DNA of 64,000 nucleotides from G965230615 sp965230615. Its GTDB lineage: Bacteria; Pseudomonadota; Gammaproteobacteria; HTCC5015. Location of the stretch: positions 4,556,067 to 4,620,066 of the forward strand of contig OZ246012.1 of NCBI GenBank assembly GCA_965230615.1, in the 5' to 3' direction. Below are positions 28,001 through 36,251 of this stretch, one piece after another; the first letter of the stretch is position 1; every line of letters starts with the position of its first letter. The notes under the pieces were generated by a model. It worked only from the letters and a program-made list of their open reading frames with translations, was not told the origin of the DNA and did no database searches. Both the position numbers and the translations under genes were made by a program.

Positions 28001-28527
28001 ATGCTTCGCGTTATGCCAATGATATAGATGTGTTAGTCGCAGGTCTGTTAGTTAGCATTCGCAGTAAAAATACGCGAACTGGCAAAATGGCATTTCTCGT
28101 ATTAGATGATGGTAGCGCGCAAGTTGATGTGGTAATTCGTCCGGATGATTATGACACCTATGCGAATAGCATCGTGCGTGATTCGGTGATGATTGTCGAT
28201 GGCAGTTTGGGGGCAGATGACTTTAGTGGCGGCTATCGTATTCGTGCGAAGAACCTATTCAGTATTGATCAGGCGCGCAGCCAATACAGTCGCGGTGTGC
28301 AGATTGCGCTCGATATGGAAAAAGGTGCCAATGGCTTTATGGATGAGTTGAGTAATGTCTTGAGTGCTTATCGTGATGGCCAGTGTCCAGTATGGATTAA
28401 ATACCAAAATACACAAGCTAGCAGTTTGCTCAAACTGGGGGCTAACTGGAAAGTCCAGCCGAATGAACAATTACTGGAACAGCTGCGAAGTTTGGCTGGC
28501 CAGGAAGATGTTAAAGTGCTTTACTAA
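25018..28527 (+). CDS. dnaE: DNA polymerase III alpha subunit
   Basis: This is the replicative polymerase catalytic subunit. The N-terminal PHP domain starts FVHLNVHTEYSLVDSVVRI. The palm has VGPGRGSGAGSLVAYA and the catalytic Asp pair in LPDFDVDFCMEGRDRVIEYV near residue 400. FNKSHSAAYALLSYQTAWLK marks the fingers region, and an OB-fold near residue 1000 (IDVLVAGLLVSIRSKNTRTG) precedes a C-terminal tau-binding part. The length of 1169 is normal. Confidence 0.98.
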   Translation: MSASFVHLNVHTEYSLVDSVVRIKPLMAAAKAAGMPAIALTDQSNLFALVKFYRAAIAAGIKPIIGVDLWVKEGGQDEPSRLLLLCQSELGYRNLTRLVSQSYQLGQHNGMALVERDWIKAAAEGLIAISGGVKGDIGRALVAGKMADAEAALSEWQYIFPNRFYLEVQRTGRENEAQYIAQVAQMAVSRNVPLVATNDVRFIQQADFEAHETRVCIHDGRTLDDPRRPKRYSDQQYLRSPEEMQALFADMPEALANSVEIVKRCNMTLELGNSYLPDFPVPEGQTIESFFIAESKRGLEERLRFLQAGEVWPEDKIQSYWERLDIELKVIVDMGFPGYFLIVADFIRWAKANDVPVGPGRGSGAGSLVAYAMQITDLDPLEYDLLFERFLNPERVSLPDFDVDFCMEGRDRVIEYVAEYYGRDKVSQIITYGSMAAKAVVRDVGRVLGHSYGFVDNIAKQIPFEIGMTLDKALTESEDLANAYKNDEEVAALLDMARSLEGLARNAGKHAGGVVIAPSKLTDFTPLYCEEDGGGLVTQLDKDDVEAAGLVKFDFLGLRTLTIIDHALKAINKRRQAAGEEIIDINRIPLDDKKTFRLLKDYATTAVFQLESRGMKDLIKRLQPDIFDDIIALVALFRPGPLQSGMVDDFIDRKHGAAIEYAHPLLEPILESTYGIILYQEQVMQIAQVMGGYTLGGADILRRAMGKKKPEEMAKQRTIFTEGALKNNIDESVATYIFDLMEKFAGYGFNKSHSAAYALLSYQTAWLKAHYPAEFMASVLSADMDNTDKVVRLIDECKQLELDVIPPDINVSKYTFSADDQSRIVYGLGAIKGLGSAAIDSIVSERTSSEGAYDDIMDFCKRIDGQKLNKRAQEALIRAGAMDSLGHNRATLVANLPAVLKLADQHHRDSSSGQVDIFGEAMASSDSVELELEIKPEWDEKDKLAAEKETLGLYVTGHPIQRYQQELLHITGKRIIEHIENYESKRSGSTNSGDYASRYANDIDVLVAGLLVSIRSKNTRTGKMAFLVLDDGSAQVDVVIRPDDYDTYANSIVRDSVMIVDGSLGADDFSGGYRIRAKNLFSIDQARSQYSRGVQIALDMEKGANGFMDELSNVLSAYRDGQCPVWIKYQNTQASSLLKLGANWKVQPNEQLLEQLRSLAGQEDVKVLY

Positions 28528-28545
28528 AAAAACAAAGGTTGCCAT

Positions 28546-28962
28546 ATGACTGAATATGAAATCGCTAGTATGATCAGTGAGTATGCTAATCGAATGTGGC
28601 AAATCATACAGTTTTGGTCAAGTGTGTCCTTTGGTTTAATTGCGATTTGCTACTTGGCGCAAAATCGTCTTAGCTTGCTGATCAATAGCGTTATTACTAT
28701 CCTTTATATAGCTTTTTCCATTTTTGTGTTTTCTATGCAAGCCATGAATGAAAGTGTCATTGCTGGATTTTTACAGGATTTACAAGTAATGATAGAGCAG
28801 GGCGGTTTGCAAAGCAGTGGTGCGGCTGCCATTTTGTCCTCTAAACCCAGCCTTGGGCAAATACTGATTATTCGATTTGCATCGATCGGTACATTCATTG
28901 GTACCTTGTTCTTTTTGTGGTACACCTATTGGAAGTTTAAAACACAAAAGGCCAATAACTAG
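28546..28962 (+). CDS. Small membrane protein of unknown function
   Basis: I do not recognise this 138-residue protein. It has three or four hydrophobic segments: about residues 22-38, 42-65, and 105-128 near the C-terminus (IIRFASIGTFIGTLFFLWYT). Between them lies a Gly/Ser-rich loop probably outside the bilayer. It starts 18 bp after dnaE in the same direction, with AAAGG upstream, and may share the dnaE transcript. No catalytic motif is visible. Confidence 0.7.
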   Translation: MTEYEIASMISEYANRMWQIIQFWSSVSFGLIAICYLAQNRLSLLINSVITILYIAFSIFVFSMQAMNESVIAGFLQDLQVMIEQGGLQSSGAAAILSSKPSLGQILIIRFASIGTFIGTLFFLWYTYWKFKTQKANN

Positions 28963-29063
28963 TTGGTTTCTTGCTTTTTTAATTCAGGCTCAAACTCGCT
29001 TTAATCTGACCTACAGTCGCCAGCTGATATTGATACCATCATATACACATGAGGTTTATGCGC

Positions 29064-30506
29064 ATGAGTGATTTTATTACCCTGGGTAGTGCAGATAATG
29101 CTACTGTCCGTCTAGCATTACAATACGCTAATCGCCATGGCTTGATTGCAGGCGCAACCGGCACAGGTAAAACAGTTACCGTACAGTTGCTGGCCGAAGG
29201 CTTTGCCCGGGCCGGTGTGCCGGTTTTTTTAGCCGATGTAAAAGGTGATATCTCGGGTATGGCGGCGGCGGGTAAAACGCATCCTAAAATTGATGAGCGC
29301 TTGCAGAAAATCACATTGCCAGAGTTTACCTTTCAGGCCAATACCGTGCGCTTTTGGGATATTTTAGCAAGCAAAGGTATTCCGGTTCGCTTATCGATAT
29401 CAGACTTAGGCCCCCAATTGCTAGCCCGCTTACTCAAACTGAATCAAACCCAGGAAGCCATTTTAACCATTGTATTCGATTACGCAGATGATGAAGGATT
29501 ATTGTTAATCGACTTAGATGATTTAAAAACCAGCCTGACATTTATTCAGAATCATTCAGCTGAATTGAGTAATGAATATGGGCGCATCTCGGCGGCATCA
29601 GTATCAGCCATAAGGCGACGTTTGCTCTTGTTAGAACAAGAAGGTTTAGAGGCTTTTTTTGGCGAACCCGCTATGATGTTTGAAGACCTCATACAAACCG
29701 AAGGTGATCAAGGCGTTGTGAATATTTTGGCGGCAGATCGCTTAATGCAATCACCTAAAACTTATGTGATATTTTTGCTCTGGTTGATATCAGAACTATT
29801 TGAAAACCTGCCAGAAATTGGTGACCCAGATAAACCGGTAATGGTGTTGTTCTTTGATGAAGCGCATTTATTATTTAAAGATTGCCCGAAAGTGTTGCTC
29901 GACCGTATTGAGCAAGTAGTGCGTCTAATTCGCTCTAAAGGCGTGGGTATTTACTTTATCAGTCAAAGCCCGGCTGATATTCCTGATGCTGTATTAGGCC
30001 AGCTTGGTAATCGAGTGCAACATGCTTTACGTGCCTATACACCTAAAGATATTAAAACTGTTAAAGCTGCTGCGGCATCATTCCGCGTTAACCCTGATTT
30101 CGACAGTGCGGAAGTGATTACCCGTCTTGGTGTTGGCGAGGCGCTGGTGTCTACCTTAGAAGGTGATGGAGTGCCAACCGTCGTACAAAACACCTTGATG
30201 GCGCCACCGCAATCACAGATGGGTGCTTTAGCCGATGCGGATAGGCAGCACTTATTGCAACAAGATATGCTTTTCGAGCATTATGCTAAGGCAGTTGACC
30301 CTGAATCAGCGCACGAGATATTACAAAAGCGTAGCGAAAAGATGGCGGCGAATGAAGCCAGGCATAAAACAACAAAGACTAGCAGTCGTCGGCGTTCTTC
30401 GCGGCAGAGTATTGGTGAAGCATTTGTCAAAAGTGTTGCGCGCAGTTTAGGTAGCTCGCTAGGTCGTAAGCTGGTACGTGGTGTACTCGGTTCATTGCTT
30501 AAATAA
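29064..30506 (+). CDS. HerA-like ATPase, DUF853 / YjgR family
   Basis: This predicted P-loop ATPase belongs to the YjgR (DUF853) branch of HerA/FtsK-like motors. Walker A is GATGTGKTVTVQLL near residue 30, followed by VFLADVKGDISGMA. Walker B is VLFFDEAHLLF near residue 270, and FISQSPADIPDAVLGQLGNR is a conserved sensor region. The C-terminus is Arg/Ser-rich with a hydrophobic end. The ATG at 29064 is preferred over the two upstream in-frame ATGs because it aligns with YjgR starts. The cellular role is not known with certainty. Confidence 0.9.
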   Translation: MSDFITLGSADNATVRLALQYANRHGLIAGATGTGKTVTVQLLAEGFARAGVPVFLADVKGDISGMAAAGKTHPKIDERLQKITLPEFTFQANTVRFWDILASKGIPVRLSISDLGPQLLARLLKLNQTQEAILTIVFDYADDEGLLLIDLDDLKTSLTFIQNHSAELSNEYGRISAASVSAIRRRLLLLEQEGLEAFFGEPAMMFEDLIQTEGDQGVVNILAADRLMQSPKTYVIFLLWLISELFENLPEIGDPDKPVMVLFFDEAHLLFKDCPKVLLDRIEQVVRLIRSKGVGIYFISQSPADIPDAVLGQLGNRVQHALRAYTPKDIKTVKAAAASFRVNPDFDSAEVITRLGVGEALVSTLEGDGVPTVVQNTLMAPPQSQMGALADADRQHLLQQDMLFEHYAKAVDPESAHEILQKRSEKMAANEARHKTTKTSSRRRSSRQSIGEAFVKSVARSLGSSLGRKLVRGVLGSLLK

Positions 30507-31008
30507 ATCATATTGATTGGTTTAAGTCGATAGCGTGCTTAAAACGACCTGTCTGCGGTTATTGTCCTAACTAGTTGGCATACATAGCTATGTATATATG
30601 TAAACTTACAAGTTTGCGTTTTTGTGTTCAGGATGAGTCGATATTTAGATGGAGCATTCTCTATTTATAGATATATTAACTTTTTCTGAAAAAATACTTT
30701 CTGCCGATTTTAATTAACGAAATGCTTTCAATAAACTTGTTTTAACTTGTCTGCTGTGCTTGTCATAGTTTTGTTATATTGATTTTAAAAAAAGATAATA
30801 AAAATATTTGGGGCTTGAAAATAGTATTGTTACCGATACTGTTTGGGTTAGCTGTATTAACTAAAAAATCAAAAATACCTAATGAGTCTTTGGTTGATCG
30901 CTGACGGGCTTTATGCTGTTTGGCTGGGTTTTTGAGTATGCCGATATCAGCCTGATGAGTTGTTAGAGAATCATAAGGTGTCTTTAAGCCTGTTAGGGCA
31001 GGGGTTTG

Positions 31009-31182
31009 ATGATACGAAATGCTGCAACGATGCCTTTGCGAAATGCTGGAAGTTACGTTTCGAGTTGTGTTAATAAGAAAGTTAGATGTACGGTCGCGGT
31101 AAAAGTATTCTTGTTTAGTGTTTCTTTGGGCGTCTTTGCCTGCGCGCTGATATTGTTTGATACCACTTTCTTGGGAGTGTGA
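31009..31182 (+). CDS. Possible 57-residue small membrane protein
   Basis: This short frame begins ATG at 31009 after AGGGG and has one strongly hydrophobic segment near its end (VFLFSVSLGVFACALILF), preceded by basic residues. No family is recognised. It could be a genuine small membrane protein, or the surviving start of a decayed secreted-protein gene, since the surrounding sequence shows only other fragments. Confidence 0.25.
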   Translation: MIRNAATMPLRNAGSYVSSCVNKKVRCTVAVKVFLFSVSLGVFACALILFDTTFLGV

Positions 31183-31586
31183 AGTGTCTGTACCTTATCA
31201 GGAAAAGATGCTGGATGACGAGGTTAGCAAACTCAGTATGACCCATGATTGTAAAGGTAACCACCTATACTGTCTGCTAATGAGACACTCATAGCGCAAC
31301 TGACTTGCTAAACTTGGCCGCAGAGCTGGGGAATACTTTTCAGGCTGCTGTCAGTCATCACTGCTGTGACGGTTAGATAGTTTTCAAATATCTCATTTTC
31401 ATTATCTTAATTCTGAATGAGGCCGAGTCTTTGGTGCTTACTGTCCTGTCTTTTATTTTTTGAAATTATCCAATGTGTTGTTGAGGTAAGGTGTTCCGAT
31501 ATGTTCGCTATAGTGTAATACAGTTACTGATGTCAGTAAAAAAATAAGTAAATGCCTTGTGAATGTAAGTTGTTATATGGCGTTTA

Positions 31587-31762
31587 TGTTTATTCTCGTT
31601 TAACGCTATGTTTACGATATTTTTCCTTTGTGTTTACCGCATACTTAACACAGTGTTTATTTAAATTAAACTCAGTATTTTCCCTGTTTTGCATTGTGTT
31701 TATTCTGGTTTAACTCAGTGTTTATTTTTAGTTGCTATTGCTTTTATTTTGTCTTGTCTTTG
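31587..31762. repeat. Degenerate 22-bp tandem repeat, about eight units
   Basis: Units begin at 31587, 31609, 31631, 31654, 31676, 31697, 31719 and 31741, at steps of 22, 22, 23, 22, 21, 22 and 22 bp. Six of the eight start TGTTTA. The best-preserved unit is about TGTTTATTCTGGTTTAACTC plus AG, at 31697-31718; the unit at 31587 differs from it at four positions. The period is not a multiple of three, so the repeat is not protein-coding. Confidence 0.7.
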
Positions 31763-32231
31763 TATGTGTTCTGTCATGTTCGTTTTTATTACGCCTCGAT
31801 TTGTCTTTATTGAAACTTGATTTTGGCTTTTATGCTTTTCGAGAGAAGATTTTGGTGTAGAAGTCACAACTAATTTTTCTTGTTTGTCTAGCTTAGAAAT
31901 ACGCAATGAAACCATTGTAGCCATCAGTAAATTAATCCCTTTGAGTCATTGAGAAGTTTAACTGCATCCGATCTAGTGCTTGAGTAGTAGTGTGATTGTT
32001 ATTGCTTTGCCCACAACAGAATTTGAAAAAACCAAACTACTATTTTGGGATGAAGGTGAAAGTGGTGGGGAAGAGTTTTAGCGGAATATTATATTGGTTT
32101 GAATTTGCTTTCTTTTTGTCTGTGTTTGTATCTATTAGTCATACATCTATTGTGGCTCTTAACATACTGATTAAAAAAGAGTAACACGCGAGAGAGAGTT
32201 GTTTGATATTGATAATAAGTAGAGGTGTGTA

Positions 32232-32504
32232 ATGTTGCGATTTAATACTATCGTGCAATGTATTGTAGTGTCAGTATTGTTGGGGGTATTGCCAACGGCG
32301 GTTAATGCCCAGACAACTTTTAATACCAGTGGTAACTATACCCTGGAATGGGAAGGTGGTGGTTTTCCTCTATTCGCAGCTTTTCGAGAATACCGTAATG
32401 TTAAAATGATCAGTGGACAGGTTCCGAAGCCGGGCAGCCCAGGGCAATGGGGCATGTTTCCGATCAGCTATATCTGGGATTTTAAGGTCGTTACAAAGAA
32501 ATAG
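32232..32504 (+). CDS. Small secreted protein sharing an N-terminal module with the downstream protein
   Basis: This 90-residue protein has a clear signal peptide (IVVSVLLGVLPTAVNAQ, cleavage near residue 26). The mature part begins TFNTSGNYTLEWEGGGFPLF. This resembles ATGNYTLQMEGGIPIKMMEN in the next gene, so the two share a module, probably a fibronectin-III-like strand pair. AGAGGTG precedes the ATG, and a strong terminator follows the gene. It could be a short stand-alone secreted protein or the remnant of a larger copy. Function is unknown. Confidence 0.6.
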   Translation: MLRFNTIVQCIVVSVLLGVLPTAVNAQTTFNTSGNYTLEWEGGGFPLFAAFREYRNVKMISGQVPKPGSPGQWGMFPISYIWDFKVVTKK

Positions 32505-32522
32505 TGTGGAGGGGGTAAGTTA

Positions 32523-32563
32523 AGGCAGGCATAAAATCTGGTTTATGTCTGCCTAGCTTTTTT
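32523..32563 (+). terminator. Intrinsic terminator after the small secreted-protein gene
   Basis: Thirteen-base arms (32523-32535 and 32542-32554), with a single G-T pair, enclose a 6-base loop and are followed by AGCTTTTTT. This is a textbook Rho-independent terminator. It separates this gene from the larger one at 32726, which must therefore have its own promoter. Confidence 0.87.
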
Positions 32564-32725
32564 AGTCTTACTGATGGGCTGGTTTATCAAAGTGCTTTTT
32601 AGGTGATGATGGTTTTGAGAAGCATAAAAATTATTTTAATGATATTAAATGTGTATTTATTTCGAGATAGAGATAAAAAACAAGAGCAAAGCTTGGGCGT
32701 TGTTCGCTATTCATAGGGAAAATAT

Positions 32726-35119
32726 ATGAAAAGAAGTAAAGTTTTTAATTTGCAAGGCTATGTTTTTAATAATTGGTTAATGAAATGTATCAGTAATCTA
32801 ATGCAGGTTTTTTTTCGTCTTGGCTGTGTTGTCAGTATTTTGATGCTGCCCTTGTACGTACAGGCACAGCCTTGGAATAACGGAGGCTTTACATTCGCGC
32901 CGTCTTCAGAGTTTCGTAATAGCTCACCGGTATTCAGTGCAACAGGTAATTACACTCTGCAAATGGAAGGTGGTATACCGATCAAGATGATGGAAAACGG
33001 TGTCGATATTGGTAAGCCTGTTGCAAGTTCGAATAATATGGCTTATTCCAGTATGAGCTTTAGCAATAAACCCAGCGGCGTGTATAACTATGTTTATCAT
33101 AGCTGCTCTTTTATACAATACGGCACTTGTACCCACTCGGAGCCGTATCAACTAACGGTTGCCCGTACACCAGGAGTGCCCGGTGCAATTTCTTTTTCGC
33201 CTAGCCATGTCAGCTGTGATGATCCTTTGAGGTTAAGTTGGGGGGCAGCAGCGGGTGGCAACAACTACCATGTGCAGGAAAGAAGTCGGCAAGCCGGAGG
33301 GGGATGGTCCAGCTGGTACGACGTGGCTGTTAGCCATGGTGGACTTAGCCGCCCGGTAGCTGTTACCACATCGGTATACAGTAACAGCGAATATCAATAC
33401 CGTGTACGGGCTCGCCGGGGTATTAACGGCTATCTGAGTGGTTATAGCGGCTTTCGTTATTCGGCTGTGCTGAACCGAGGTGCCTGTTCGGCCCCACGCG
33501 GAGCGGGTTTTGATGGTGATAAAATTTACACTGTCTACCAGGGGGATTATAACCGTGACAATCTGACGGATTTTTATATTCGTCAGGATCCAGGCATCAA
33601 TCCACAAGATCTACCTGTGGGCAAAGCAGGTGTGTCGGCAACGCCACCATCCGATATCGATGCTTTTGTATTACAGCAGAATATTGATCAGCGTACTTTT
33701 AAGGTTGTTAAAGGTATAGGGCCGGTGAACAAAGCGCGCATGAATAATTGGCCAGAGCAGCCGGAGATGTTTGTAGTATTAGGCGATTACAACTCAGATG
33801 GCTTCCTGGATGCGGTGGTAAAAGGCGTACGTAATGTTTTTTCCACGGCAGATGACCAATTGATTTTTTATCATACCGATAACGGCCAAGCTACAGCAAT
33901 GGATGCGTCTTTTAATAAGTTTGTTGATGAAGTATTTCAGTGGGTAAGGGATCCGCAATACTTCGATAACAATGCGCCGACAGCCACACAAACATTGCTG
34001 GTACGGCAGAATGTTTTGTTGGCTAATAAGTGTTCGCCTGGTTCAGGTTCTGAAATCACTTCTATCTTTTCCTCTTATGATGAGTTTTCATCCCTGCAGA
34101 GTGACTTTATTGAATTTTGTCACGGTCGTGGTAGCTTTGATATTGTTTATGAATATCGCACAATTAGCTACTATATTCAGGTAGGCGTAAAAGACTATCG
34201 GCAGTTTGATCAGCAGGCTCTACTGTTAACTCGGATGATAGACGGGGCGGATCAGGATGCCAATAACAATGATATTCCAGTGGAGGTTGAATATAGCGCA
34301 GGTATCTTGTCCGGTCGTCTAGGCGTTAAAGCTTGTGCGTTTAATAACCGATTGCCGGGCTGTGTTATCAATGACGGCTTTGAAATAGACTCTTTTGAGT
34401 ATACTGAATACCCGTTCTTGCAGTTGGCATCGACAGGTCCCATTATGAACATCAAACAAGCTCAGCTTGCAAAAGCTACACCGCCACCACTGCAATCAAT
34501 GAGCCGCTTTGATGATGAGTTAGTTGATCTCAATAAAAAGCTTAACGATATTATTAAGGATATTGATAGTGGTCAACCCGATACCAGAACACGCAGAGTT
34601 ATTAGAAAGTACTTTAATGACGATGTCGCCGCTGTTAGAGCAGCTGTTGTCGAAATGCGTTCGCATTTACCCAATGTCATTCTTGCTGAGCTTAATGAAG
34701 CCAACCTCAAGTCCGATCCGTATTATGGGCCAAAATTCAGTGCGATTCCTCAGAAAAGGCTGGAGAAAATTGTTCGCGACGAGAAGACAGTGTCAGTAGC
34801 AGTGGTTATTCAGCCTGATGCAACCATGGACCCAAGTGGGATGCAGAAAGTTCAAAGGATATATGTTGTGAATACCAACCCGTTTCCGCAGTCCTGTGAA
34901 ACGCCAAGGAATAAACGGTTGTGTGGTGATTTGTCTGATGATACACCCAGACCAAGGCGGGTAATGGTATTGTTTCATGAGTTGTCGCATGCTGCATTGC
35001 GAACGCTGGATTCCAATAGAGGTTCTTGCAGTAACCAATCAACAGTTGGCAAAGGTGATAACAAGACAACGTTGCCGCCATTGAACAATGCTTACTGCTG
35101 GGAGAGGTTTTTTGAATAA
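32726..35119 (+). CDS. Secreted multidomain protein with FN3-like and Ca-binding repeats and an HELSH metallopeptidase-like C-terminus
   Basis: The 797-residue product has a long signal peptide ending YVQAQ near residue 50. A module starting ATGNYTLQMEG is followed by a fibronectin-III-like domain (about 155-260; LRLSWGAAAGGNNYHVQERS). Two FG-GAP/dockerin-like Ca-binding motifs follow (GDYNRDNLTDFYI and GDYNSDGFLDAVV), then a middle region with no known motif. The C-terminus has FHELSHAALRTLDS and ends NNAYCWERFFE, resembling the HExxH, downstream Asp and Asn-Ala-x-x-x-x-x-Phe layout of aspzincin (M35) peptidases. FN3 modules of this kind also occur at N-termini of Rhs-like proteins. A secreted protease or toxin-like effector is inferred. 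Confidence 0.7.
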   Translation: MKRSKVFNLQGYVFNNWLMKCISNLMQVFFRLGCVVSILMLPLYVQAQPWNNGGFTFAPSSEFRNSSPVFSATGNYTLQMEGGIPIKMMENGVDIGKPVASSNNMAYSSMSFSNKPSGVYNYVYHSCSFIQYGTCTHSEPYQLTVARTPGVPGAISFSPSHVSCDDPLRLSWGAAAGGNNYHVQERSRQAGGGWSSWYDVAVSHGGLSRPVAVTTSVYSNSEYQYRVRARRGINGYLSGYSGFRYSAVLNRGACSAPRGAGFDGDKIYTVYQGDYNRDNLTDFYIRQDPGINPQDLPVGKAGVSATPPSDIDAFVLQQNIDQRTFKVVKGIGPVNKARMNNWPEQPEMFVVLGDYNSDGFLDAVVKGVRNVFSTADDQLIFYHTDNGQATAMDASFNKFVDEVFQWVRDPQYFDNNAPTATQTLLVRQNVLLANKCSPGSGSEITSIFSSYDEFSSLQSDFIEFCHGRGSFDIVYEYRTISYYIQVGVKDYRQFDQQALLLTRMIDGADQDANNNDIPVEVEYSAGILSGRLGVKACAFNNRLPGCVINDGFEIDSFEYTEYPFLQLASTGPIMNIKQAQLAKATPPPLQSMSRFDDELVDLNKKLNDIIKDIDSGQPDTRTRRVIRKYFNDDVAAVRAAVVEMRSHLPNVILAELNEANLKSDPYYGPKFSAIPQKRLEKIVRDEKTVSVAVVIQPDATMDPSGMQKVQRIYVVNTNPFPQSCETPRNKRLCGDLSDDTPRPRRVMVLFHELSHAALRTLDSNRGSCSNQSTVGKGDNKTTLPPLNNAYCWERFFE

Positions 35120-35133
35120 GGCATAATAATGGC

Positions 35134-35162
35134 GCGGGTATACTGTCTAGCAGTATACCCGC
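35134..35162. terminator. Perfect 12-bp inverted repeat between convergent genes
   Basis: GCGGGTATACTG and CAGTATACCCGC pair perfectly around a TCTAG loop, between the metallopeptidase-like gene and the convergent thioredoxin-fold gene. There is no adjacent T run on either strand, but the strong stem and the position suit a bidirectional terminator. Confidence 0.6.
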
Positions 35163-35186
35163 CCGCCAGGCTTCACCTGAGTCATA

Positions 35187-36089
35187 TTATTTTTTGTTCT
35201 GCTGCTTGCGTTGTTGTCTGATATGATCAGCCAAGCCTTTTTCCAGAGAAGGTATAACGCCACTTTGCGTATTGATCAGCTGCAGATTTTGCGATATGGC
35301 CAAATGTGGCAAGCCTCTTATTTTAAACTGCTTGCGTAGCGCTTTTTCCTGATTAACCTCTTCCCAGGGATTAAATCGAACTTCGATAAAATTGTAATGC
35401 TCAGCAAAGCGATGGTAAGCGCGCTGAAAATAGGCATTATTGCGTTGGCAAGCATCGCAGTTGTCGCCATCGGATGTAAAGTGAATCAATGTGAATTGGC
35501 GACTGTTCTCTTTGAGATATGCTTCGAGCTCACTGTGTTTGATTGTCGGCACCGCTTTGCCAGTAACACTGGCCGGATTGTCGTAAACCTTTATTAGCTC
35601 GCGGCTTTGCTCGATACCTTTTTTTAAGGTTGTATTATTACCATGGATGTTTGTGATCAGGGTGCTTTGGTAAAAGACATAAGTGTCAGGTAGGCCACGC
35701 AGGTTGATGTCGTAGCTCTTATAGTTCTCACGTAGTACAGCCTCCTGCTTCAGGCTGCGCCAGGGGTTGAACTCAACGGCAACAAAATCAAAGTCCTTGT
35801 GTAAATCCGCTTGTACATCCAGCATACGCTGATTATTTTTGCGGCAGTGGCCGCATTGCGGGTCTGATGAGGTGAAATGTATCACCAGCGGCTTTTTTTG
35901 GCTCTGGGTATACATGTACTCAATAATGTTATGCTTATCAATGCGCTTAATCTCAGCGGCAGCTGTGTTGGTGAATAGGCTAAGCATAAGTGCAATACAG
36001 CTTGTGATGTTGCAGCTTGTTTTATTTTTCAAAAAGGGGGTGAGCACATTAAGCCTCTTATGTTTGTTGTTATCGACCTTAATCAGCAT
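35187..36089 (-). CDS. Exported protein with two thioredoxin-like domains
   Basis: The 300-residue protein has an N-terminal hydrophobic export signal ending NTAAAE near residue 46. Two homologous thioredoxin-fold halves follow: one with CGHC (VIHFTSSDPQCGHCRKNNQR, near residue 80) and one with CDAC (LIHFTSDGDNCDACQRNNAY, near residue 215). Both halves then have a FNPW motif and a cis-Pro-type RGLPD or RGLPH. This suggests a periplasmic disulfide reductase or isomerase formed by internal duplication. An in-frame start nearer the hydrophobic segment is possible. The exact function is unknown. Confidence 0.75.
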   Translation of the reverse strand: MLIKVDNNKHKRLNVLTPFLKNKTSCNITSCIALMLSLFTNTAAAEIKRIDKHNIIEYMYTQSQKKPLVIHFTSSDPQCGHCRKNNQRMLDVQADLHKDFDFVAVEFNPWRSLKQEAVLRENYKSYDINLRGLPDTYVFYQSTLITNIHGNNTTLKKGIEQSRELIKVYDNPASVTGKAVPTIKHSELEAYLKENSRQFTLIHFTSDGDNCDACQRNNAYFQRAYHRFAEHYNFIEVRFNPWEEVNQEKALRKQFKIRGLPHLAISQNLQLINTQSGVIPSLEKGLADHIRQQRKQQNKK

Positions 36090-36251
36090 AACACCACTGC
36101 TTTTGACACGCCTGCCAGTCGGTCACTATCGATCTAAAAGGATAAACGTTTAAAGCTGGCAAAATGCCTTAGCATAGCCCGGCTGTTCGCCCAAGGCTGA
36201 CATTCTGCGCCAGGAACGGTATCATGGGCGTTTTACTTTATTTGGTTGATT

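Larger units (their letters stand above)
30507..32231. other. AT-rich 1.7-kb stretch, mostly non-coding
   Basis: No large gene is present. The composition is clearly more AT-rich than the flanking core genes. It contains short gene-like remnants: a 28-codon TTG-initiated frame near 30817 with a signal-peptide-like start, the 57-residue frame at 31009, and a 44-residue frame from ATG 32050 that begins like a membrane anchor. A degenerate 22-bp tandem repeat occupies 31587-31762. This looks like decayed or imported DNA leading into the accessory genes at 32232. Confidence 0.5.

Noticed and set aside
31715..31924. A 69-codon minus-strand frame rich in Lys, Thr and Gln
   Set aside because: Its end lies in the 22-bp repeat array, whose period is not a multiple of three, and its composition follows from AT-rich DNA; no ribosome site or family match is visible.
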